DNA of 64,000 nucleotides from Devosia sp. (GCA_016713105.1 JADJPS010000018.1:310001-374000), one strand, 5' to 3'. Positions 25,688-35,010 are shown, counted from the stretch's first letter. A program made the numbers and translations. Notes: generated by a model from the sequence alone, not told the origin.

Positions 25688-26314
25688 CTAAGGCGTCCGC
25701 TCCCCCATGTACTTTTCCCCCTCCGCCGTTGCCTGCAGCATCCGGTAGTGCGCCATCACGGCCGGCAGCGCCGGCTTGTCGAACGGCGTCGACGCCCAGC
25801 GGTGCGTGGCGAGCGCCAGGGCAATATCGGCGAGGCTCAGCCGGTCGTTGGCGACGAAGCGTCCCGCCTGCGCCAGGTGCCCCTCGAGGATGCGCATCTC
25901 GATCGTCCAGCGCGCAATGGAGTCGGCGATGCGCTCCGGGTCGGCATAGGCCGGGTTACGCCGCAGCAGCGCCAGCACCGCATACATCCAGGGCAGATTG
26001 AGTTCGGTCGCCTGCCAGGTCATCCACTGGTCGACCAGGGCCCGCTCCCTGAGGTCGGCAGGAAACAGGCCGGCGCGGTGTCGCTCGGCAAGATAGCGCA
26101 TGATGGCGCCGCTCTCCCACAGCACGAACCCCGCTTCGAGGATCACCGGCACCTGCGCATTGGGGTTGAGCTTGAGGAATTCCGCCTCGCGCGGGTCGCG
26201 ATGCGGCAGCCCCCAGGTCTCGGTCTCGTACGCCAGACCGATGAGATCGGCCGTCCACATCACCTTGCGCACATTGATCGAGCTCACCCGACCGAGGATC
26301 GTGAGGTCGGCCAT
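25688..26314 (-). CDS. Glutathione S-transferase family protein
   Basis: The protein is about 208 residues. The N-terminal thioredoxin-fold domain has LGRVSSINVRKVMWTADLIG and the glutathione-binding turn QVPVILEAGFVLWESGAIMR, with the conserved Val-Pro and Glu-Ser. The C-terminal helical domain has LSLADIALALATHRW (N-capping motif). ATG 26314 was chosen because AAGGAGGG sits nine bases before it; ATG 26320 is too close to that site. It is monocistronic, and the detoxified substrate is unknown. Confidence 0.88.
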   Translation of the reverse strand: MADLTILGRVSSINVRKVMWTADLIGLAYETETWGLPHRDPREAEFLKLNPNAQVPVILEAGFVLWESGAIMRYLAERHRAGLFPADLRERALVDQWMTWQATELNLPWMYAVLALLRRNPAYADPERIADSIARWTIEMRILEGHLAQAGRFVANDRLSLADIALALATHRWASTPFDKPALPAVMAHYRMLQATAEGEKYMGERTP

Positions 26315-26377
26315 GTTCATCCCTCCTTAACCGTCAACGGCAATCTCTGCCGGCTATTTGCATTCTGCGAGAGGCAG

Positions 26378-26392
26378 TTAACAACTTGTTTA
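26378..26392 (+). promoter_or_regulatory. Candidate CtrA-binding site upstream of fliF
   Basis: TTAA-N7-TTTA at 26378-26392 is one base from the CtrA consensus and lies 78 bases before the chosen fliF start. fliF heads a long flagellar operon, a class that CtrA controls in alphaproteobacteria. The site lies in an AT-richer patch between the divergent GST gene and fliF. Confidence 0.45.
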
Positions 26393-26469
26393 CCATCCAC
26401 TCGGTAATTTTTGCCTATGGGCTCGGTGCGTTGTTCGCGCACCCCACAAGCGATAGGTCGGGTTGCCGC

Positions 26470-28149
26470 GTGAACGGATTGTTGCAGGTCTTCAACCGCC
26501 TGGGGTTGGCGCGGGTTGCCGCGATGGCGGTGATCGCCGTGCTGATGCTGGGCTTTTTCGGCTTCATCATCATGCGCGCCTCCACCCCGCCGATGGCGGC
26601 GCTCTACACCGGGCTGTCGTTCGAGGACTCGGCCGCCATCGTGCGCGAGTTGCAGAGCCAGAACGTGCCGTTCGAGCTGCGCGGCGAGGGCGAGTCGATC
26701 CTCGTGCCGCGCGACCAGATCACCCAGATCCGCATGGCGCTGGCCGAGAACGGGCTGCCCACCCGCGGCCAGGTCGGATACGAGATCTTCGATCAGCAGT
26801 CGACCCTGGGCGCCACCAGCTTCGTCCAGAACATCAACAATGTCCGCGCCCTCGAGGGCGAGCTGTCCCGCACCATTTCCTCGCTGGCCCGTATCAAGTC
26901 GACCCGCGTCCACCTGGTGCTGCCGGAACGCGCCCTGTTCAGCCGCGAGCAGAAGGACCCCACCGCATCGATCGTGCTGTCGGTGCGCGGCGAACTCTCG
27001 GCCGGCGAGATTCGCGCCATCCAGCACCTCGTCGCCTCCGCCGTCGAGGGCCTGACCCCGACCCGCGTCTCGGTGGTCGACGATACCGGGCAGCTGCTCG
27101 CCTCGGGCGCCGGCAATGGTCCCGAGGACGTCATCGCCGGCGAGACCGAGGAGCGCACGCTCAACGTCGAGAACCGGTTGCGCAGCCGCGTCGAGGACCT
27201 GCTGGCCAATGTCGTCGGCGCCGGCCGCGCCCGTGTCCAGGTCTCGGCCCAGCTCGATCTCAACCGCACCACCCGCACGTCCGAGACCTTCGATCCCAAC
27301 GGCCAGGTAGTGCGCTCGACCCAGTCGCGCGAACTCGCCAACAGCGCCACCGGACCGGGCGAGTCGGGCCAGGTCACCGTGGCCAACGAACTCCCGGGCG
27401 CCAGCCAGGACAACGGCGCCGGCGGCACCAGCGAGCAGGGTTCGACCACCGAGGAGACCACCAACTACGAAATCTCCAAGACCACCGCCACCGAGATGAC
27501 CGAAGCCGGCGGCATCCGGCGGCTGTCGATCGCCGTGGTCGTCGACGGCATCTACACCACCGACGCCAGCGGCAACTCGACCTACGCCCCCCGCGCGCAG
27601 GCCGACCTCGACCAGATCACCGCGCTGGTTCGGTCCGCCGTCGGCTTCGATGAAACGCGCGGCGACCAGGTCCAGGTCGTCAATATGCAGTTCGCCGACC
27701 GGCCGGGCGTCTCGGCCGAAGGCACCGCCGCCCCTGGCCTGTTCGACTTCACCCGCGACGACCTGATCGGCGCCGCCGAGATGGCGGTGACGCTGTTGAT
27801 CGCGCTGGCGCTGGTGTTCTTCGTGATGCGTCCGCTGCTCAAGCGCGTGCTGACGCCCGAGGCGCCGCCTCTGGCGCTGCCGCAGAGCGCCGAGATCGGC
27901 GGCCCCGGGCTCGGCGGCCCGGGCAATTTCGGCCCGGCCCCGGTCAGCTCCACCCTCCCCAACCTCTCGGGCAATGGCGAGTTCGCCGGCGAGGAGCCCA
28001 CCAGCCCCCGCGTCCCGTCCTGGGTGAGCAACGCCAAGTCGATCGGCGAGGCCCAGGTGCAGACACTCAAGACCGTCGGCAACCTCGTCGACGAGAACCC
28101 CAAGCAGGCCGCGCTCATCGTGCGCGACTGGCTGTCGACCGCGACGTGA
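26470..28149 (+). CDS. fliF: Flagellar MS-ring protein FliF
   Basis: The 559-residue protein has an N-terminal membrane helix (AAMAVIAVLMLGFFGFII), the ring-building domain with LYTGLSFEDSAAIVRELQS and YEIFDQQSTLGATSFVQNIN, and a second helix near residue 437 (MAVTLLIALALVFFVMRPLL). A C-terminal cytosolic tail binds FliG. GTG 26470 gives the usual short N-terminus; an in-frame ATG at 26386 lies only 5 bases after the CtrA-like site and would add 28 atypical residues. It opens the fliF-fliG-fliH-fliN-flbD cluster. Confidence 0.95.
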   Translation: MNGLLQVFNRLGLARVAAMAVIAVLMLGFFGFIIMRASTPPMAALYTGLSFEDSAAIVRELQSQNVPFELRGEGESILVPRDQITQIRMALAENGLPTRGQVGYEIFDQQSTLGATSFVQNINNVRALEGELSRTISSLARIKSTRVHLVLPERALFSREQKDPTASIVLSVRGELSAGEIRAIQHLVASAVEGLTPTRVSVVDDTGQLLASGAGNGPEDVIAGETEERTLNVENRLRSRVEDLLANVVGAGRARVQVSAQLDLNRTTRTSETFDPNGQVVRSTQSRELANSATGPGESGQVTVANELPGASQDNGAGGTSEQGSTTEETTNYEISKTTATEMTEAGGIRRLSIAVVVDGIYTTDASGNSTYAPRAQADLDQITALVRSAVGFDETRGDQVQVVNMQFADRPGVSAEGTAAPGLFDFTRDDLIGAAEMAVTLLIALALVFFVMRPLLKRVLTPEAPPLALPQSAEIGGPGLGGPGNFGPAPVSSTLPNLSGNGEFAGEEPTSPRVPSWVSNAKSIGEAQVQTLKTVGNLVDENPKQAALIVRDWLSTAT

Positions 28150-28157
28150 GGACTTGA

Positions 28158-29234
28158 ATGGCAGTCGCCAACGCACTCCAGCCCAACGCCGCCCAGGCCC
28201 AGTTGAGCGGCAAGCACCTGATCATCGGCGGGGAGGCCCGCGCCCTGGCCGGCGACGAGAAGGCGGCCGTGCTGCTGCTGGCGCTCGGGCCGGATTTCGG
28301 CAAGCCGATCCTGCAGGAACTGGACGAGATGGAAATCCGGCAGCTGTCGCGCGCCATGGTGCGGCTGGGCCCGATCACTCAGGACATGCTCGACATGCTG
28401 CTGGTCGAGTTCGTCACCACGATTTCCTCGAACGGCAGCATCGCCGGCAATTCCGAGACCACGCAGCGCCTGCTGCTCAGCTTCCTGCCGGCCGAGCGCG
28501 TCGATGCGATCATGGAGGAAATCCGCGGCCCCGCCGGCCGCAACATGTGGGAAAAGCTGAGCAACGTGCAGGAGGACGTGCTCGCCAACTACCTGAAGAA
28601 CGAGTACCCGCAGACCATCGCGGTAGTGCTCTCCAAGCTCGCCACCGACCACGCCAGCAAGGTGCTCTCCGCCCTGCCGGAGGAGCTGGCGATGGAGGTG
28701 GTGCATCGCATGCTCACCCTCGAGCCGGTGCAGAAGGAAATCCTCGACAAGATCGAGACCACGCTCCGCACCGAGTTCATGTCGACCCTCAGCCACACCA
28801 AGCGCCGCGACAGCCACGAGCAGATGGCCGAGATCTTCAATTCGTTCGACCGGCAGACCGAGGCGCGCTTCATCACCACGCTCGAGGAACGCGACCGCGA
28901 GGCGGCCGAACGCATCAAGGCGCTGATGTTCACCTTCGAGGATCTGGCCCGGCTCGAGTCCGGTGCCATCCAGACGCTGATCCAGAAGATGGACAAGAAG
29001 GAACTGGGCCTCGCCCTCAAGGGCGCCAACGACACCGTCAAGGACGTGTTCTTCTCCAACATGTCGGCGCGCGCCGGCAAGATGCTCAAGGACGACATGG
29101 AGGCCATGGGCCCGGTGCGCCTCAAGGACGTCGACGAGGCGCAGGGCAAGATCGTGGCCACCGCCAAGGACCTCGCGGCCAAGGGCGAGATCGTCATCAC
29201 CAAGGGCAAGGCCGACGAGGCGATGATCCAGTAA
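28158..29234 (+). CDS. fliG: Flagellar motor switch protein FliG
   Basis: The 358-residue protein has GDEKAAVLLLALGPDFGKPI at the FliF-binding N-terminus, a middle domain with EYPQTIAVVLSKL, and a C-terminal domain with FTFEDLARLESGAIQTLIQK, the torque-generating region with charged residues. It starts nine bases after fliF. An N-terminal extension of about 30 residues is longer than in enteric FliG, as is common in alphaproteobacteria. Confidence 0.96.
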   Translation: MAVANALQPNAAQAQLSGKHLIIGGEARALAGDEKAAVLLLALGPDFGKPILQELDEMEIRQLSRAMVRLGPITQDMLDMLLVEFVTTISSNGSIAGNSETTQRLLLSFLPAERVDAIMEEIRGPAGRNMWEKLSNVQEDVLANYLKNEYPQTIAVVLSKLATDHASKVLSALPEELAMEVVHRMLTLEPVQKEILDKIETTLRTEFMSTLSHTKRRDSHEQMAEIFNSFDRQTEARFITTLEERDREAAERIKALMFTFEDLARLESGAIQTLIQKMDKKELGLALKGANDTVKDVFFSNMSARAGKMLKDDMEAMGPVRLKDVDEAQGKIVATAKDLAAKGEIVITKGKADEAMIQ

Positions 29235-29235
29235 G

Positions 29236-29883
29236 ATGAGCGCCACCCCAGCCCGCTTCACCTTCGATCTCGACCTCGGCCGGCACCACGAGCGCAACGC
29301 GATGGTGTCGGAATCGGCCATGTCCGAGATGCTCGCTGCCGCACGCAAGGAGGGCGAGATCGCCGGCTTTGCCGCCGGCGAGCAGAGCGCCACGGCCCGC
29401 GCCGCCAAGCAGCTGACCGCCGCCGCCGAGCAGCTTGCCAACAAGGCCGCCGCCATGGCCGCCTCGATCGACGATGCCCGCAAGCAGGCCATTGCCGAGT
29501 CGGTGACGTTGGCCAACGCCATCGCCCGCAAGCTCGCCGCCACGCTGGTCGCCCGCGAGCCGACGGCCGAGATCGAGGCCCTGATCGTGGACTGCCTCGC
29601 CAGCCTCAACGCGGTGCCGCACCTCGTCATCCGTTGCCGGCCCGAACTGGCCGACGCGGTGCGCGACATCGCCACGCAGCGCATCGCGGCCTCGGGCTTT
29701 TCCGGGCGTCTGGTGGTCCTTGGCGATCCCGAGATCGCACTGGGCGACGCGCGGCTGGAATGGGCCGATGGCGGCCTCGCCCGCGACGTCGCCCATCTCG
29801 GCGGCGAGATCGATGAGCGCATCGCCGAATATTTCGCCGCCCGTGGCATCGCCTCGACCGGCCCCAGGGAGATTGAACCATGA
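29236..29883 (+). CDS. fliH: Flagellar export apparatus protein FliH
   Basis: The 215-residue protein starts FTFDLDLGRHHERN, then has a long alanine-rich helix (residues 35-90) and a C-terminal domain with VTLANAIARKLAATLV and VVLGDPEIALGDARLEW, which corresponds to the FliH/YscL C-terminal fold that holds the ATPase FliI. It starts directly after fliG and overlaps fliN by four bases. Sequence is divergent from enteric FliH, but position and the GD.R.EW ending are convincing. Confidence 0.85.
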   Translation: MSATPARFTFDLDLGRHHERNAMVSESAMSEMLAAARKEGEIAGFAAGEQSATARAAKQLTAAAEQLANKAAAMAASIDDARKQAIAESVTLANAIARKLAATLVAREPTAEIEALIVDCLASLNAVPHLVIRCRPELADAVRDIATQRIAASGFSGRLVVLGDPEIALGDARLEWADGGLARDVAHLGGEIDERIAEYFAARGIASTGPREIEP

Positions 29884-30209
29884 GCAGCGGCGGCATGACC
29901 GGCGGCGTTCCCCTCGAGGAAATGGCCGCCCCCGGACGCGACGGACAGATCCCGCATGGCGAGCGCTCCGCCGCCGACCTCGAGGCGGTGTTCGACGTTC
30001 CCGTCCGCATCTCGGTGGTCCTCGGCCGCGCCAAGGTGCCGGTCGCCAACCTGCTCAAGATGGACATCGGTACCGTGGTCGAACTCGACCGGCAGGTCGG
30101 CGAGGCGGTCGAGATCTACGTCAACGACCGCCTGGTGGCGCGCGGCGAGATCGTCCTCGTCGAGAACCGGCTGGGCGTCACCATGACCGAAATCATCAAG
30201 GCGGCATGA
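29880..30209 (+). CDS. fliN: Flagellar motor switch protein FliN
   Basis: The 109-residue protein contains the SpoA/C-ring domain: FDVPVRISVVLGRAKVPVAN, LLKMDIGTVVELDRQVGEAV and EIYVNDRLVARGEIVLVENR. It assembles the base of the C-ring with FliG and FliM. Its start overlaps fliH by four bases. fliM is not next to it here. Confidence 0.95.
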   Translation: MSSGGMTGGVPLEEMAAPGRDGQIPHGERSAADLEAVFDVPVRISVVLGRAKVPVANLLKMDIGTVVELDRQVGEAVEIYVNDRLVARGEIVLVENRLGVTMTEIIKAA

Positions 30210-30240
30210 GACATGGCCATCCTTGTGTCGAAACCTGAAG

Positions 30241-30336
30241 CGGCAATCGGCAGTCGGCAGTCGGCAATCGTCATGACCTGGGCTGCCGGGCCACACTCGA
30301 AGACGACTGCCGACTGCCGACTGCCGATTGCCGTCG
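30241..30336. repeat. Large hairpin between fliN and flbD
   Basis: Arm 30241-30272 is built from CGGCAATC and CGGCAGT units and pairs with 30302-30333, which carries the reverse complement with one mismatch across 32 bases. The loop is 29 bases. The internal 7-8 base periodicity (CGGCAGT repeated) is a mark of a dispersed palindromic element. It sits within the flagellar operon, between fliN and flbD, and could weaken read-through. Confidence 0.75.
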
Positions 30337-30361
30337 ATCCCAGAACGTCGAGGGACCTCCA

Positions 30362-31731
30362 ATGCGCCTGCTGATCGTCGGCCCGCTCGAGGGCCAACTC
30401 ACCGAAGCGACCAAGCTCGCCATGGATGGCGGTGCCAGGGTGGCGCACGCCCCGTCGGTCGAGATCGCGCTCGCCGCGCTCCGTGCCGGGCGCGGCGCCG
30501 ACCTGCTGCTGGTCGATGTGATGATGGACATTGCCGGGCTGATCGCCGGGCTCGATGCCGAGCGCATCGTTATTCCAGTGGTCGCCTGCGGCACCGAGAG
30601 CAACGCCGCGGCCGCCGTCAGCGCCATCCGCGCCGGCGCCAAGGAATATATCCCCCTGCCCCCGGACGCCGAGCTGATCGCGGCGGTGATCGCTGCCGTC
30701 GCCCGCGGATCGACCGATTTCCTCTATCGCGACCCGGCCATGGCCCGCGTCGTCAAGCTCGCCGATCAGGTCGCCCCCTCCGAGGCATCGGTGCTGATCA
30801 CCGGCGAAAGCGGCACCGGCAAGGAGGTGATGGCCAAGTACCTGCACTCGCGCTCGAAGCGCGCCGCCCGGCCCTTCATCTCCATCAACTGCGCCGCCAT
30901 CCCCGAGGCCCTGCTCGAATCCGAACTGTTCGGCCACGAGAAGGGGGCCTTCACCGGTGCCGTGGCGCGCCGCATCGGCAAGTTCGAGGAGGCCTCGGGC
31001 GGCACCCTGCTGCTCGACGAAATCTCCGAAATGGACGTGCGCCTGCAGGCCAAGCTCCTGCGCGCCATCCAGGAGCGGCTGATCGATCGGGTCGGCGGCA
31101 CCAAGCCGGTCCCCGTCGATATCCGCATCATCGCCACCTCCAACCGCAATCTCGCCGAGGCGGTGCGCGAGGGGTCCTTCCGCGAGGACCTGCTGTTCCG
31201 CCTCAACGTCGTCAACCTGCGCCTGCCGGCCTGCGCGAGCGCCCGGCCGACATTGCGACGCTCGCCGAGCATTTCGTCGAGAAATATGCCAGGGCCAATG
31301 GCCTCGGCCGCCGCGTGCTGTCCGCCGAGGCCCGCGACGCGCTGCTCGAGGCGCCCTGGCCGGGCAACGTCCGCGAACTCGAGAACACGCTGCATCGCGC
31401 CGTGCTGCTCTCGGGCGGCGAGGTCATCGGGCCCGAGGCGATCGCCATGCCGGACGGCACCGGCCTCAGCGAGATCGCGGCCACCGCCTCGGTCGCCCGT
31501 GCCGCCGCGCAGACCGCCGAATCCATCTCGCGCTCGATGGTCGGCCGCACCGTCGCCGACGTCGAACGCGATCTCATCCTCGATACGCTCGACCACGTGC
31601 TCGGCAACCGCACCCACGCCGCCAACATTCTCGGCATCTCGATCCGCACGCTGCGCAACAAGCTCAACCAGTACGCCGACGAGGGCGTCGCCATCCCCGC
31701 CCCCGGCGAGCAGCGGCATTCGGCGGCATGA
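30362..31731 (+). pseudogene. flbD: Sigma-54-dependent flagellar regulator FlbD, frameshifted
   Basis: The N-terminal frame has a degenerate receiver domain (Asp52 in LLLVDVMMD; no acidic pair at the start; the lysine near residue 105 replaced in IPLPPD), then Walker A GESGTGKE near residue 147 and the sigma-54 contact loop GAFTGA near 195. At 31230-31231 the frame is lost after NLRLPA; one extra C would continue it as LRERPADIATLAEHF. The second frame has the C-terminal helix-turn-helix NRTHAANILGISIRTLRNKL and stops at 31731. With the base restored the protein would be about 456 residues and match Caulobacter FlbD throughout. Confidence 0.88.
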
Positions 31732-31750
31732 TGGCGTCCGTACCCGAAAC

Positions 31751-31855
31751 GCACCCCCACCCCTGTCCCCTCCCCGCAAGGGGGAGGGAGACGCTCTCAC
31801 TACCGCCAGCGTTTTGGTCTCCTCCCCCCTGCGGGGAGGGACAGGGTGGGGGTGC
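31751..31855. repeat. Long inverted repeat between flbD and flhA
   Basis: GCACCCCCACCC at 31751-31762 pairs perfectly with GGGTGGGGGTGC at 31844-31855, and the inner CTGTCCC and CTCCCCGCA pair with GGGACAG and TGCGGGGAG. The element is built like the one at 1.47-1.61 kb. It ends about 30 bases before flhA and may separate the two transcripts. Confidence 0.75.
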
Positions 31856-31884
31856 CTTTCACGCTCTGACCCTGGCGGCAACCC

Positions 31885-34008
31885 ATGGCTGATCTCTCCG
31901 CTCCCGGCCCCGGCCAGAAACTGCCGAACTTCTCGTTCGCCGGCATGCGCAAGTCGCTGTTCTCGACCGATATCGGCCTCGCCGTCGGCGTCATGGCGAT
32001 CATCGTCGTGCTCATCGTGCCGATGCCGCCGCTGCTGCTCGACGTGCTGCTGGCGGTGTCGATCGTGTTTTCGGTGCTGATCCTGATGACGGCGCTGTTC
32101 ATCCAGACGCCGCTCGAGTTTTCGTCCTTCCCAACCGTATTGCTGATTGCCGCGATGATGCGGCTGGCGCTCAACCTCGCCACCACCCGCCTGATCCTCG
32201 CCGACGGCCACAATGGCACCGACGCCGCCGGTCACGTCATCGAGGCGTTCGGCAATTTCGTCATGCGGGGCAACTTCGTCATCGGCGTCGTCGTCTTCGC
32301 CATCCTGATCATCGTCAACTTCATCGTCATCACCAAGGGCTCGGGACGCATCGCCGAAGTCGCCGCCCGCTTCAACCTCGACGCCATGCCCGGCAAGCAG
32401 ATGGCGATCGACGCCGACCTGTCGGCCGGCCTCATCGACGAGGCCACCGCGCGGAAGCGCCGCGAGACTCTCGAGGCCGAGAGCGCCTTCTTCGGCAACA
32501 TGGACGGCGCCTCCAAGTTCGTGCGCGGCGACGCCATCGCGGGCCTGCTCATCACCTTCATCAACATCATTGCCGGCATGATCATCGGCATGATGCAGGA
32601 GGGCCTCAGCTTCGAGGAGGCGGGCAACAACTACACGCTGCTGACCGTCGGCGACGGCCTCGTCAGCCAGATTCCGTCGCTGATCGTCTCCACCGCCGCG
32701 GGCCTGCTGGTCTCCAAGGCCGGCGTGCTCGGCTCGGCCGACAAGGCGCTGGTGAGCCAGTTCACCGGCTATCCCAAGGCCCTCGGCATGTCCGCTGCCG
32801 TGGTCGGGGCCCTGGCGCTGCTGCCGGGCATGCCGATCATCCCGTTCCTCGGCCTCGCCGCCGGCGTCGGCTGGCTCGCCTTCCGGTCCGGCAACAAGAA
32901 GGCCCGGGCCATCGAGGACAAGGCCGTTGCCGAGGCGGTGCAGCAGGCCGCTGACGCGCCACCACAGGAAGCCCCGATTTCCGACAGCCTCAAGATCGAC
33001 GAACTGAAGCTCGAACTGGGCTACGGGCTGTTGAGCCTGGTCAAGGAGGACGAGACCGGCACCGACCGCCTGACCGAGCAGATCAAGGCGCTGCGCCGCC
33101 AGCTCGCCACCGAGCTCGGCTTCATCATGCCGCCGGTGCGCATCCTCGACAACATGCAACTCGAGCCCAACGACTACAAGGTCAAGATCAAGGAGGTCGA
33201 GGCCGGTCACGGCCAGATCTACGCCCACCAGCTCATGGTGATGGACCCCATGGGCAAGGAGATCAAGCTGCCCGGCATCCACACCACCGAGCCGACCTTC
33301 GGGCTGCCCGCCACCTGGATCGAGCCGGCCATGCGCGACGAGGCGGAGCTGCGCGGCTATTCGATCATCGACCCCTCGACGGTGATCTCGACCCACCTCA
33401 CCGAGGTGCTGAAGGCCAATGTCGCCGACCTCCTGAGCTATGCCAACGTGCAGTCGCTGCTCTCGGGCCTGCCCAAGGACCAGCAGAAGCTGGTCGAGGA
33501 CATCGTGCCCGCGCAGATTTCGGTCTCGGGCATCCAGCGCGTGCTGCAGACGCTCTTGACCGAGCACATCTCGATCCGGGACCTGCCCACCATCCTCGAG
33601 GGCGTCGCCGAGATCGCCGGTCCTGGCCGGACCGCGCAGGCGATCGCCGAGCACGTGCGCTCGCGCCTCGCCCGGCAGCTGTGCGCCACCAACCTCGGCC
33701 CCGATGGCAACCTGCCGCTGGTGACGCTCTCGCCGCAATGGGAGCGCGACTTCGCCGAGGCGATGATCGGCGAGGGCAATGACCGCCACCTCGCCATGGC
33801 TCCCTCGCGCCTGCAGCAGTTCATCGTCTCGGTGCAGCAGGCCTTCGAGAACGCCGCCCAGATGGGCGAGATCCCGGTGCTCATCACCTCGCCCTCGATC
33901 CGCCCCCACGTCCGCGCCATCATCGAGCGCTTCCGGCCGCAGACCGTGGTGATGAGCCAGAACGAGGTCCACCCGCGGGTACGGCTCAAGACCATCGGCA
34001 GCGTGTGA
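31885..34008 (+). CDS. flhA: Flagellar export gate protein FlhA
   Basis: The 707-residue protein has about eight N-terminal membrane segments (for example VMAIIVVLIVPMPPLLLDVL), the conserved cytoplasmic FHIPEP-like loop (here FNLDAMPGKQMAIDADLSAG, with Asp residues coupled to proton flow), and a large C-terminal domain (GYGLLSLVKED, RQLATELGFIMPPVRI) that docks export chaperones. Length is typical. The gene starts after a palindromic repeat and is followed by a convergent toxin-antitoxin pair. Confidence 0.97.
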   Translation: MADLSAPGPGQKLPNFSFAGMRKSLFSTDIGLAVGVMAIIVVLIVPMPPLLLDVLLAVSIVFSVLILMTALFIQTPLEFSSFPTVLLIAAMMRLALNLATTRLILADGHNGTDAAGHVIEAFGNFVMRGNFVIGVVVFAILIIVNFIVITKGSGRIAEVAARFNLDAMPGKQMAIDADLSAGLIDEATARKRRETLEAESAFFGNMDGASKFVRGDAIAGLLITFINIIAGMIIGMMQEGLSFEEAGNNYTLLTVGDGLVSQIPSLIVSTAAGLLVSKAGVLGSADKALVSQFTGYPKALGMSAAVVGALALLPGMPIIPFLGLAAGVGWLAFRSGNKKARAIEDKAVAEAVQQAADAPPQEAPISDSLKIDELKLELGYGLLSLVKEDETGTDRLTEQIKALRRQLATELGFIMPPVRILDNMQLEPNDYKVKIKEVEAGHGQIYAHQLMVMDPMGKEIKLPGIHTTEPTFGLPATWIEPAMRDEAELRGYSIIDPSTVISTHLTEVLKANVADLLSYANVQSLLSGLPKDQQKLVEDIVPAQISVSGIQRVLQTLLTEHISIRDLPTILEGVAEIAGPGRTAQAIAEHVRSRLARQLCATNLGPDGNLPLVTLSPQWERDFAEAMIGEGNDRHLAMAPSRLQQFIVSVQQAFENAAQMGEIPVLITSPSIRPHVRAIIERFRPQTVVMSQNEVHPRVRLKTIGSV

Positions 34009-34023
34009 GTGCCGGCAGACTGC

Positions 34024-34314
34024 TCAGGCAAGCTCGATCCGGAGCGAGCGACCCACCGCGCTGGCGGCGCGTTGCAGAGTTTCGAGGGTCACGTTGCCGT
34101 CGTCCGGACTCAAGACCCGGTCGAGCTGCTTGCGGCTCGTCTCCATCATTCTGGCCATGGCCGTCTTGGTGAGATGGAGCCTCGCCATTTCCTGCTCGAT
34201 CTGCCAGGCGATTACCCGCTTGACCGCGTAGGCAGTGGCATCGTCGAGGTTCCCATCTTCGCGCAGAACCTCCTCGAGGGTGGTGCCGTGGTTCGGATGT
34301 CTGGTCGCCGTCAT
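34024..34314 (-). CDS. XRE-type antitoxin of a HigB/Gp49-type toxin-antitoxin module
   Basis: The 96-residue protein has an N-terminal polar stretch (TLEEVLREDG) and a helix-turn-helix (EMARLHLTKTAMARMMETSR, then KQLDRVLSP), with a C-terminal LETLQRAASAVGRSLRIEL typical of this antitoxin group. It would bind the toxin and repress the operon. It overlaps the toxin gene by four bases. The toxin-first order matches HigBA-type modules. Confidence 0.8.
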   Translation of the reverse strand: MTATRHPNHGTTLEEVLREDGNLDDATAYAVKRVIAWQIEQEMARLHLTKTAMARMMETSRKQLDRVLSPDDGNVTLETLQRAASAVGRSLRIELA

Positions 34315-34660
34315 GATCGTCTCTCTTGGTCTGCCGTCTTGTATGTCTTCATGCGCGCCTTGGCAGCGTCCAGTTCCACTTTCGGGGTCTTCTGGCTCTT
34401 CTTGATGAAACCATGCGCCACGATGAAACTCTGCCCGTCGAGGAAGAAGATCACGCGCACGATCTTCTTGGGCAGGGTGCTCCTGAGTTCCCAGAGTCCG
34501 TCACCCAGCGACTTGCACAGCGGCATTCCCATTGGAAATCCCAACTGCAGCAACCTGAGGTCCGGCCCACTATCCGCCGCTCTTCGGCGTCGAGTGCCCT
34601 GAACCAATCCAGCGCGGGTTCGTTTCCGGCCGCCGTCCTGTAGAAGACAACCTCGTACAT
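34311..34660 (-). pseudogene. RelE/HigB (Gp49-like) toxin, frameshifted
   Basis: The first frame starts MYEVVFYRTAAGNEPALDWF and runs to EERRIVG. The family pattern then resumes in another frame as PDLRLLQLGFPMGMPLCKSL, GLWELRS, VRVIFFLDGQSFIVAHGFIK and KSQKTP, ending at 34311. Adding one base near 34564-34568 would make one protein of about 116 residues, the normal size for these ribosome-dependent mRNA interferases. As read, the toxin would be inactive while the antitoxin stays intact. Confidence 0.75.
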
Positions 34661-34803
34661 TCAGCGGGCAGGTCCCCGTCGCTGCCGCGGCAACCTTCAA
34701 TGTCGGTCATCGTGGTAAGCTGACGTACCATATATGATGCGCCCTGTCGAGAGAGTCCTCAGGCGAACGACGTGCCTGCAGCAGAAGCTCGCTTGCCGGA
34801 CGC

Positions 34804-35010
34804 TCACTGCTCCGCCCCGTATGCCGCCAGCAACCACACGACCAACGCCGCCTTGTCGGCAGGCAATCCGCCGTCAGGCGCCCGCGCTGGACCGAACCCG
34901 TGCTTGCGCAGCGCCTCGTTGAGCGCCAGTCGGCGATTGGCCGGGTTCACCACCTTCAGCACCCGCTCCGCGATCTCGGCGGCCAGCGTTTTCGACATGC
35001 GCCTGCTCAT
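34804..35010 (-). CDS. Small hypothetical protein (68 residues)
   Basis: The peptide starts MSRRMSKTLAAEIAERVLKV and continues with short amphipathic helices (ANRRLALNEALRKHGFG, ADKAALVVWLLAAYG). It overlaps the end of the upstream membrane-protein gene by four bases as ATGA, which supports translation. No family was recognised. Confidence 0.5.
   Translation of the reverse strand: MSRRMSKTLAAEIAERVLKVVNPANRRLALNEALRKHGFGPARAPDGGLPADKAALVVWLLAAYGAEQ

Noticed and set aside
25900..26320. tRNA or other small RNA genes in intergenic regions
   Set aside because: No cloverleaf or conserved RNA motif was recognised anywhere except the TPP riboswitch; GC-rich hairpins are dispersed repeats.
26317..28176. 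Minus-strand frame opposite fliF
   Set aside because: Composition is biased and there is no start with a ribosome site; FliF on the plus strand is certain.
30766..33972. Very long open frame on the minus strand across flbD and flhA
   Set aside because: It is a shadow of the GC-rich flagellar genes: composition is rich in Asp, Gly, Arg and His with no recognisable domain, and it covers well-recognised FlbD and FlhA coding sequence.
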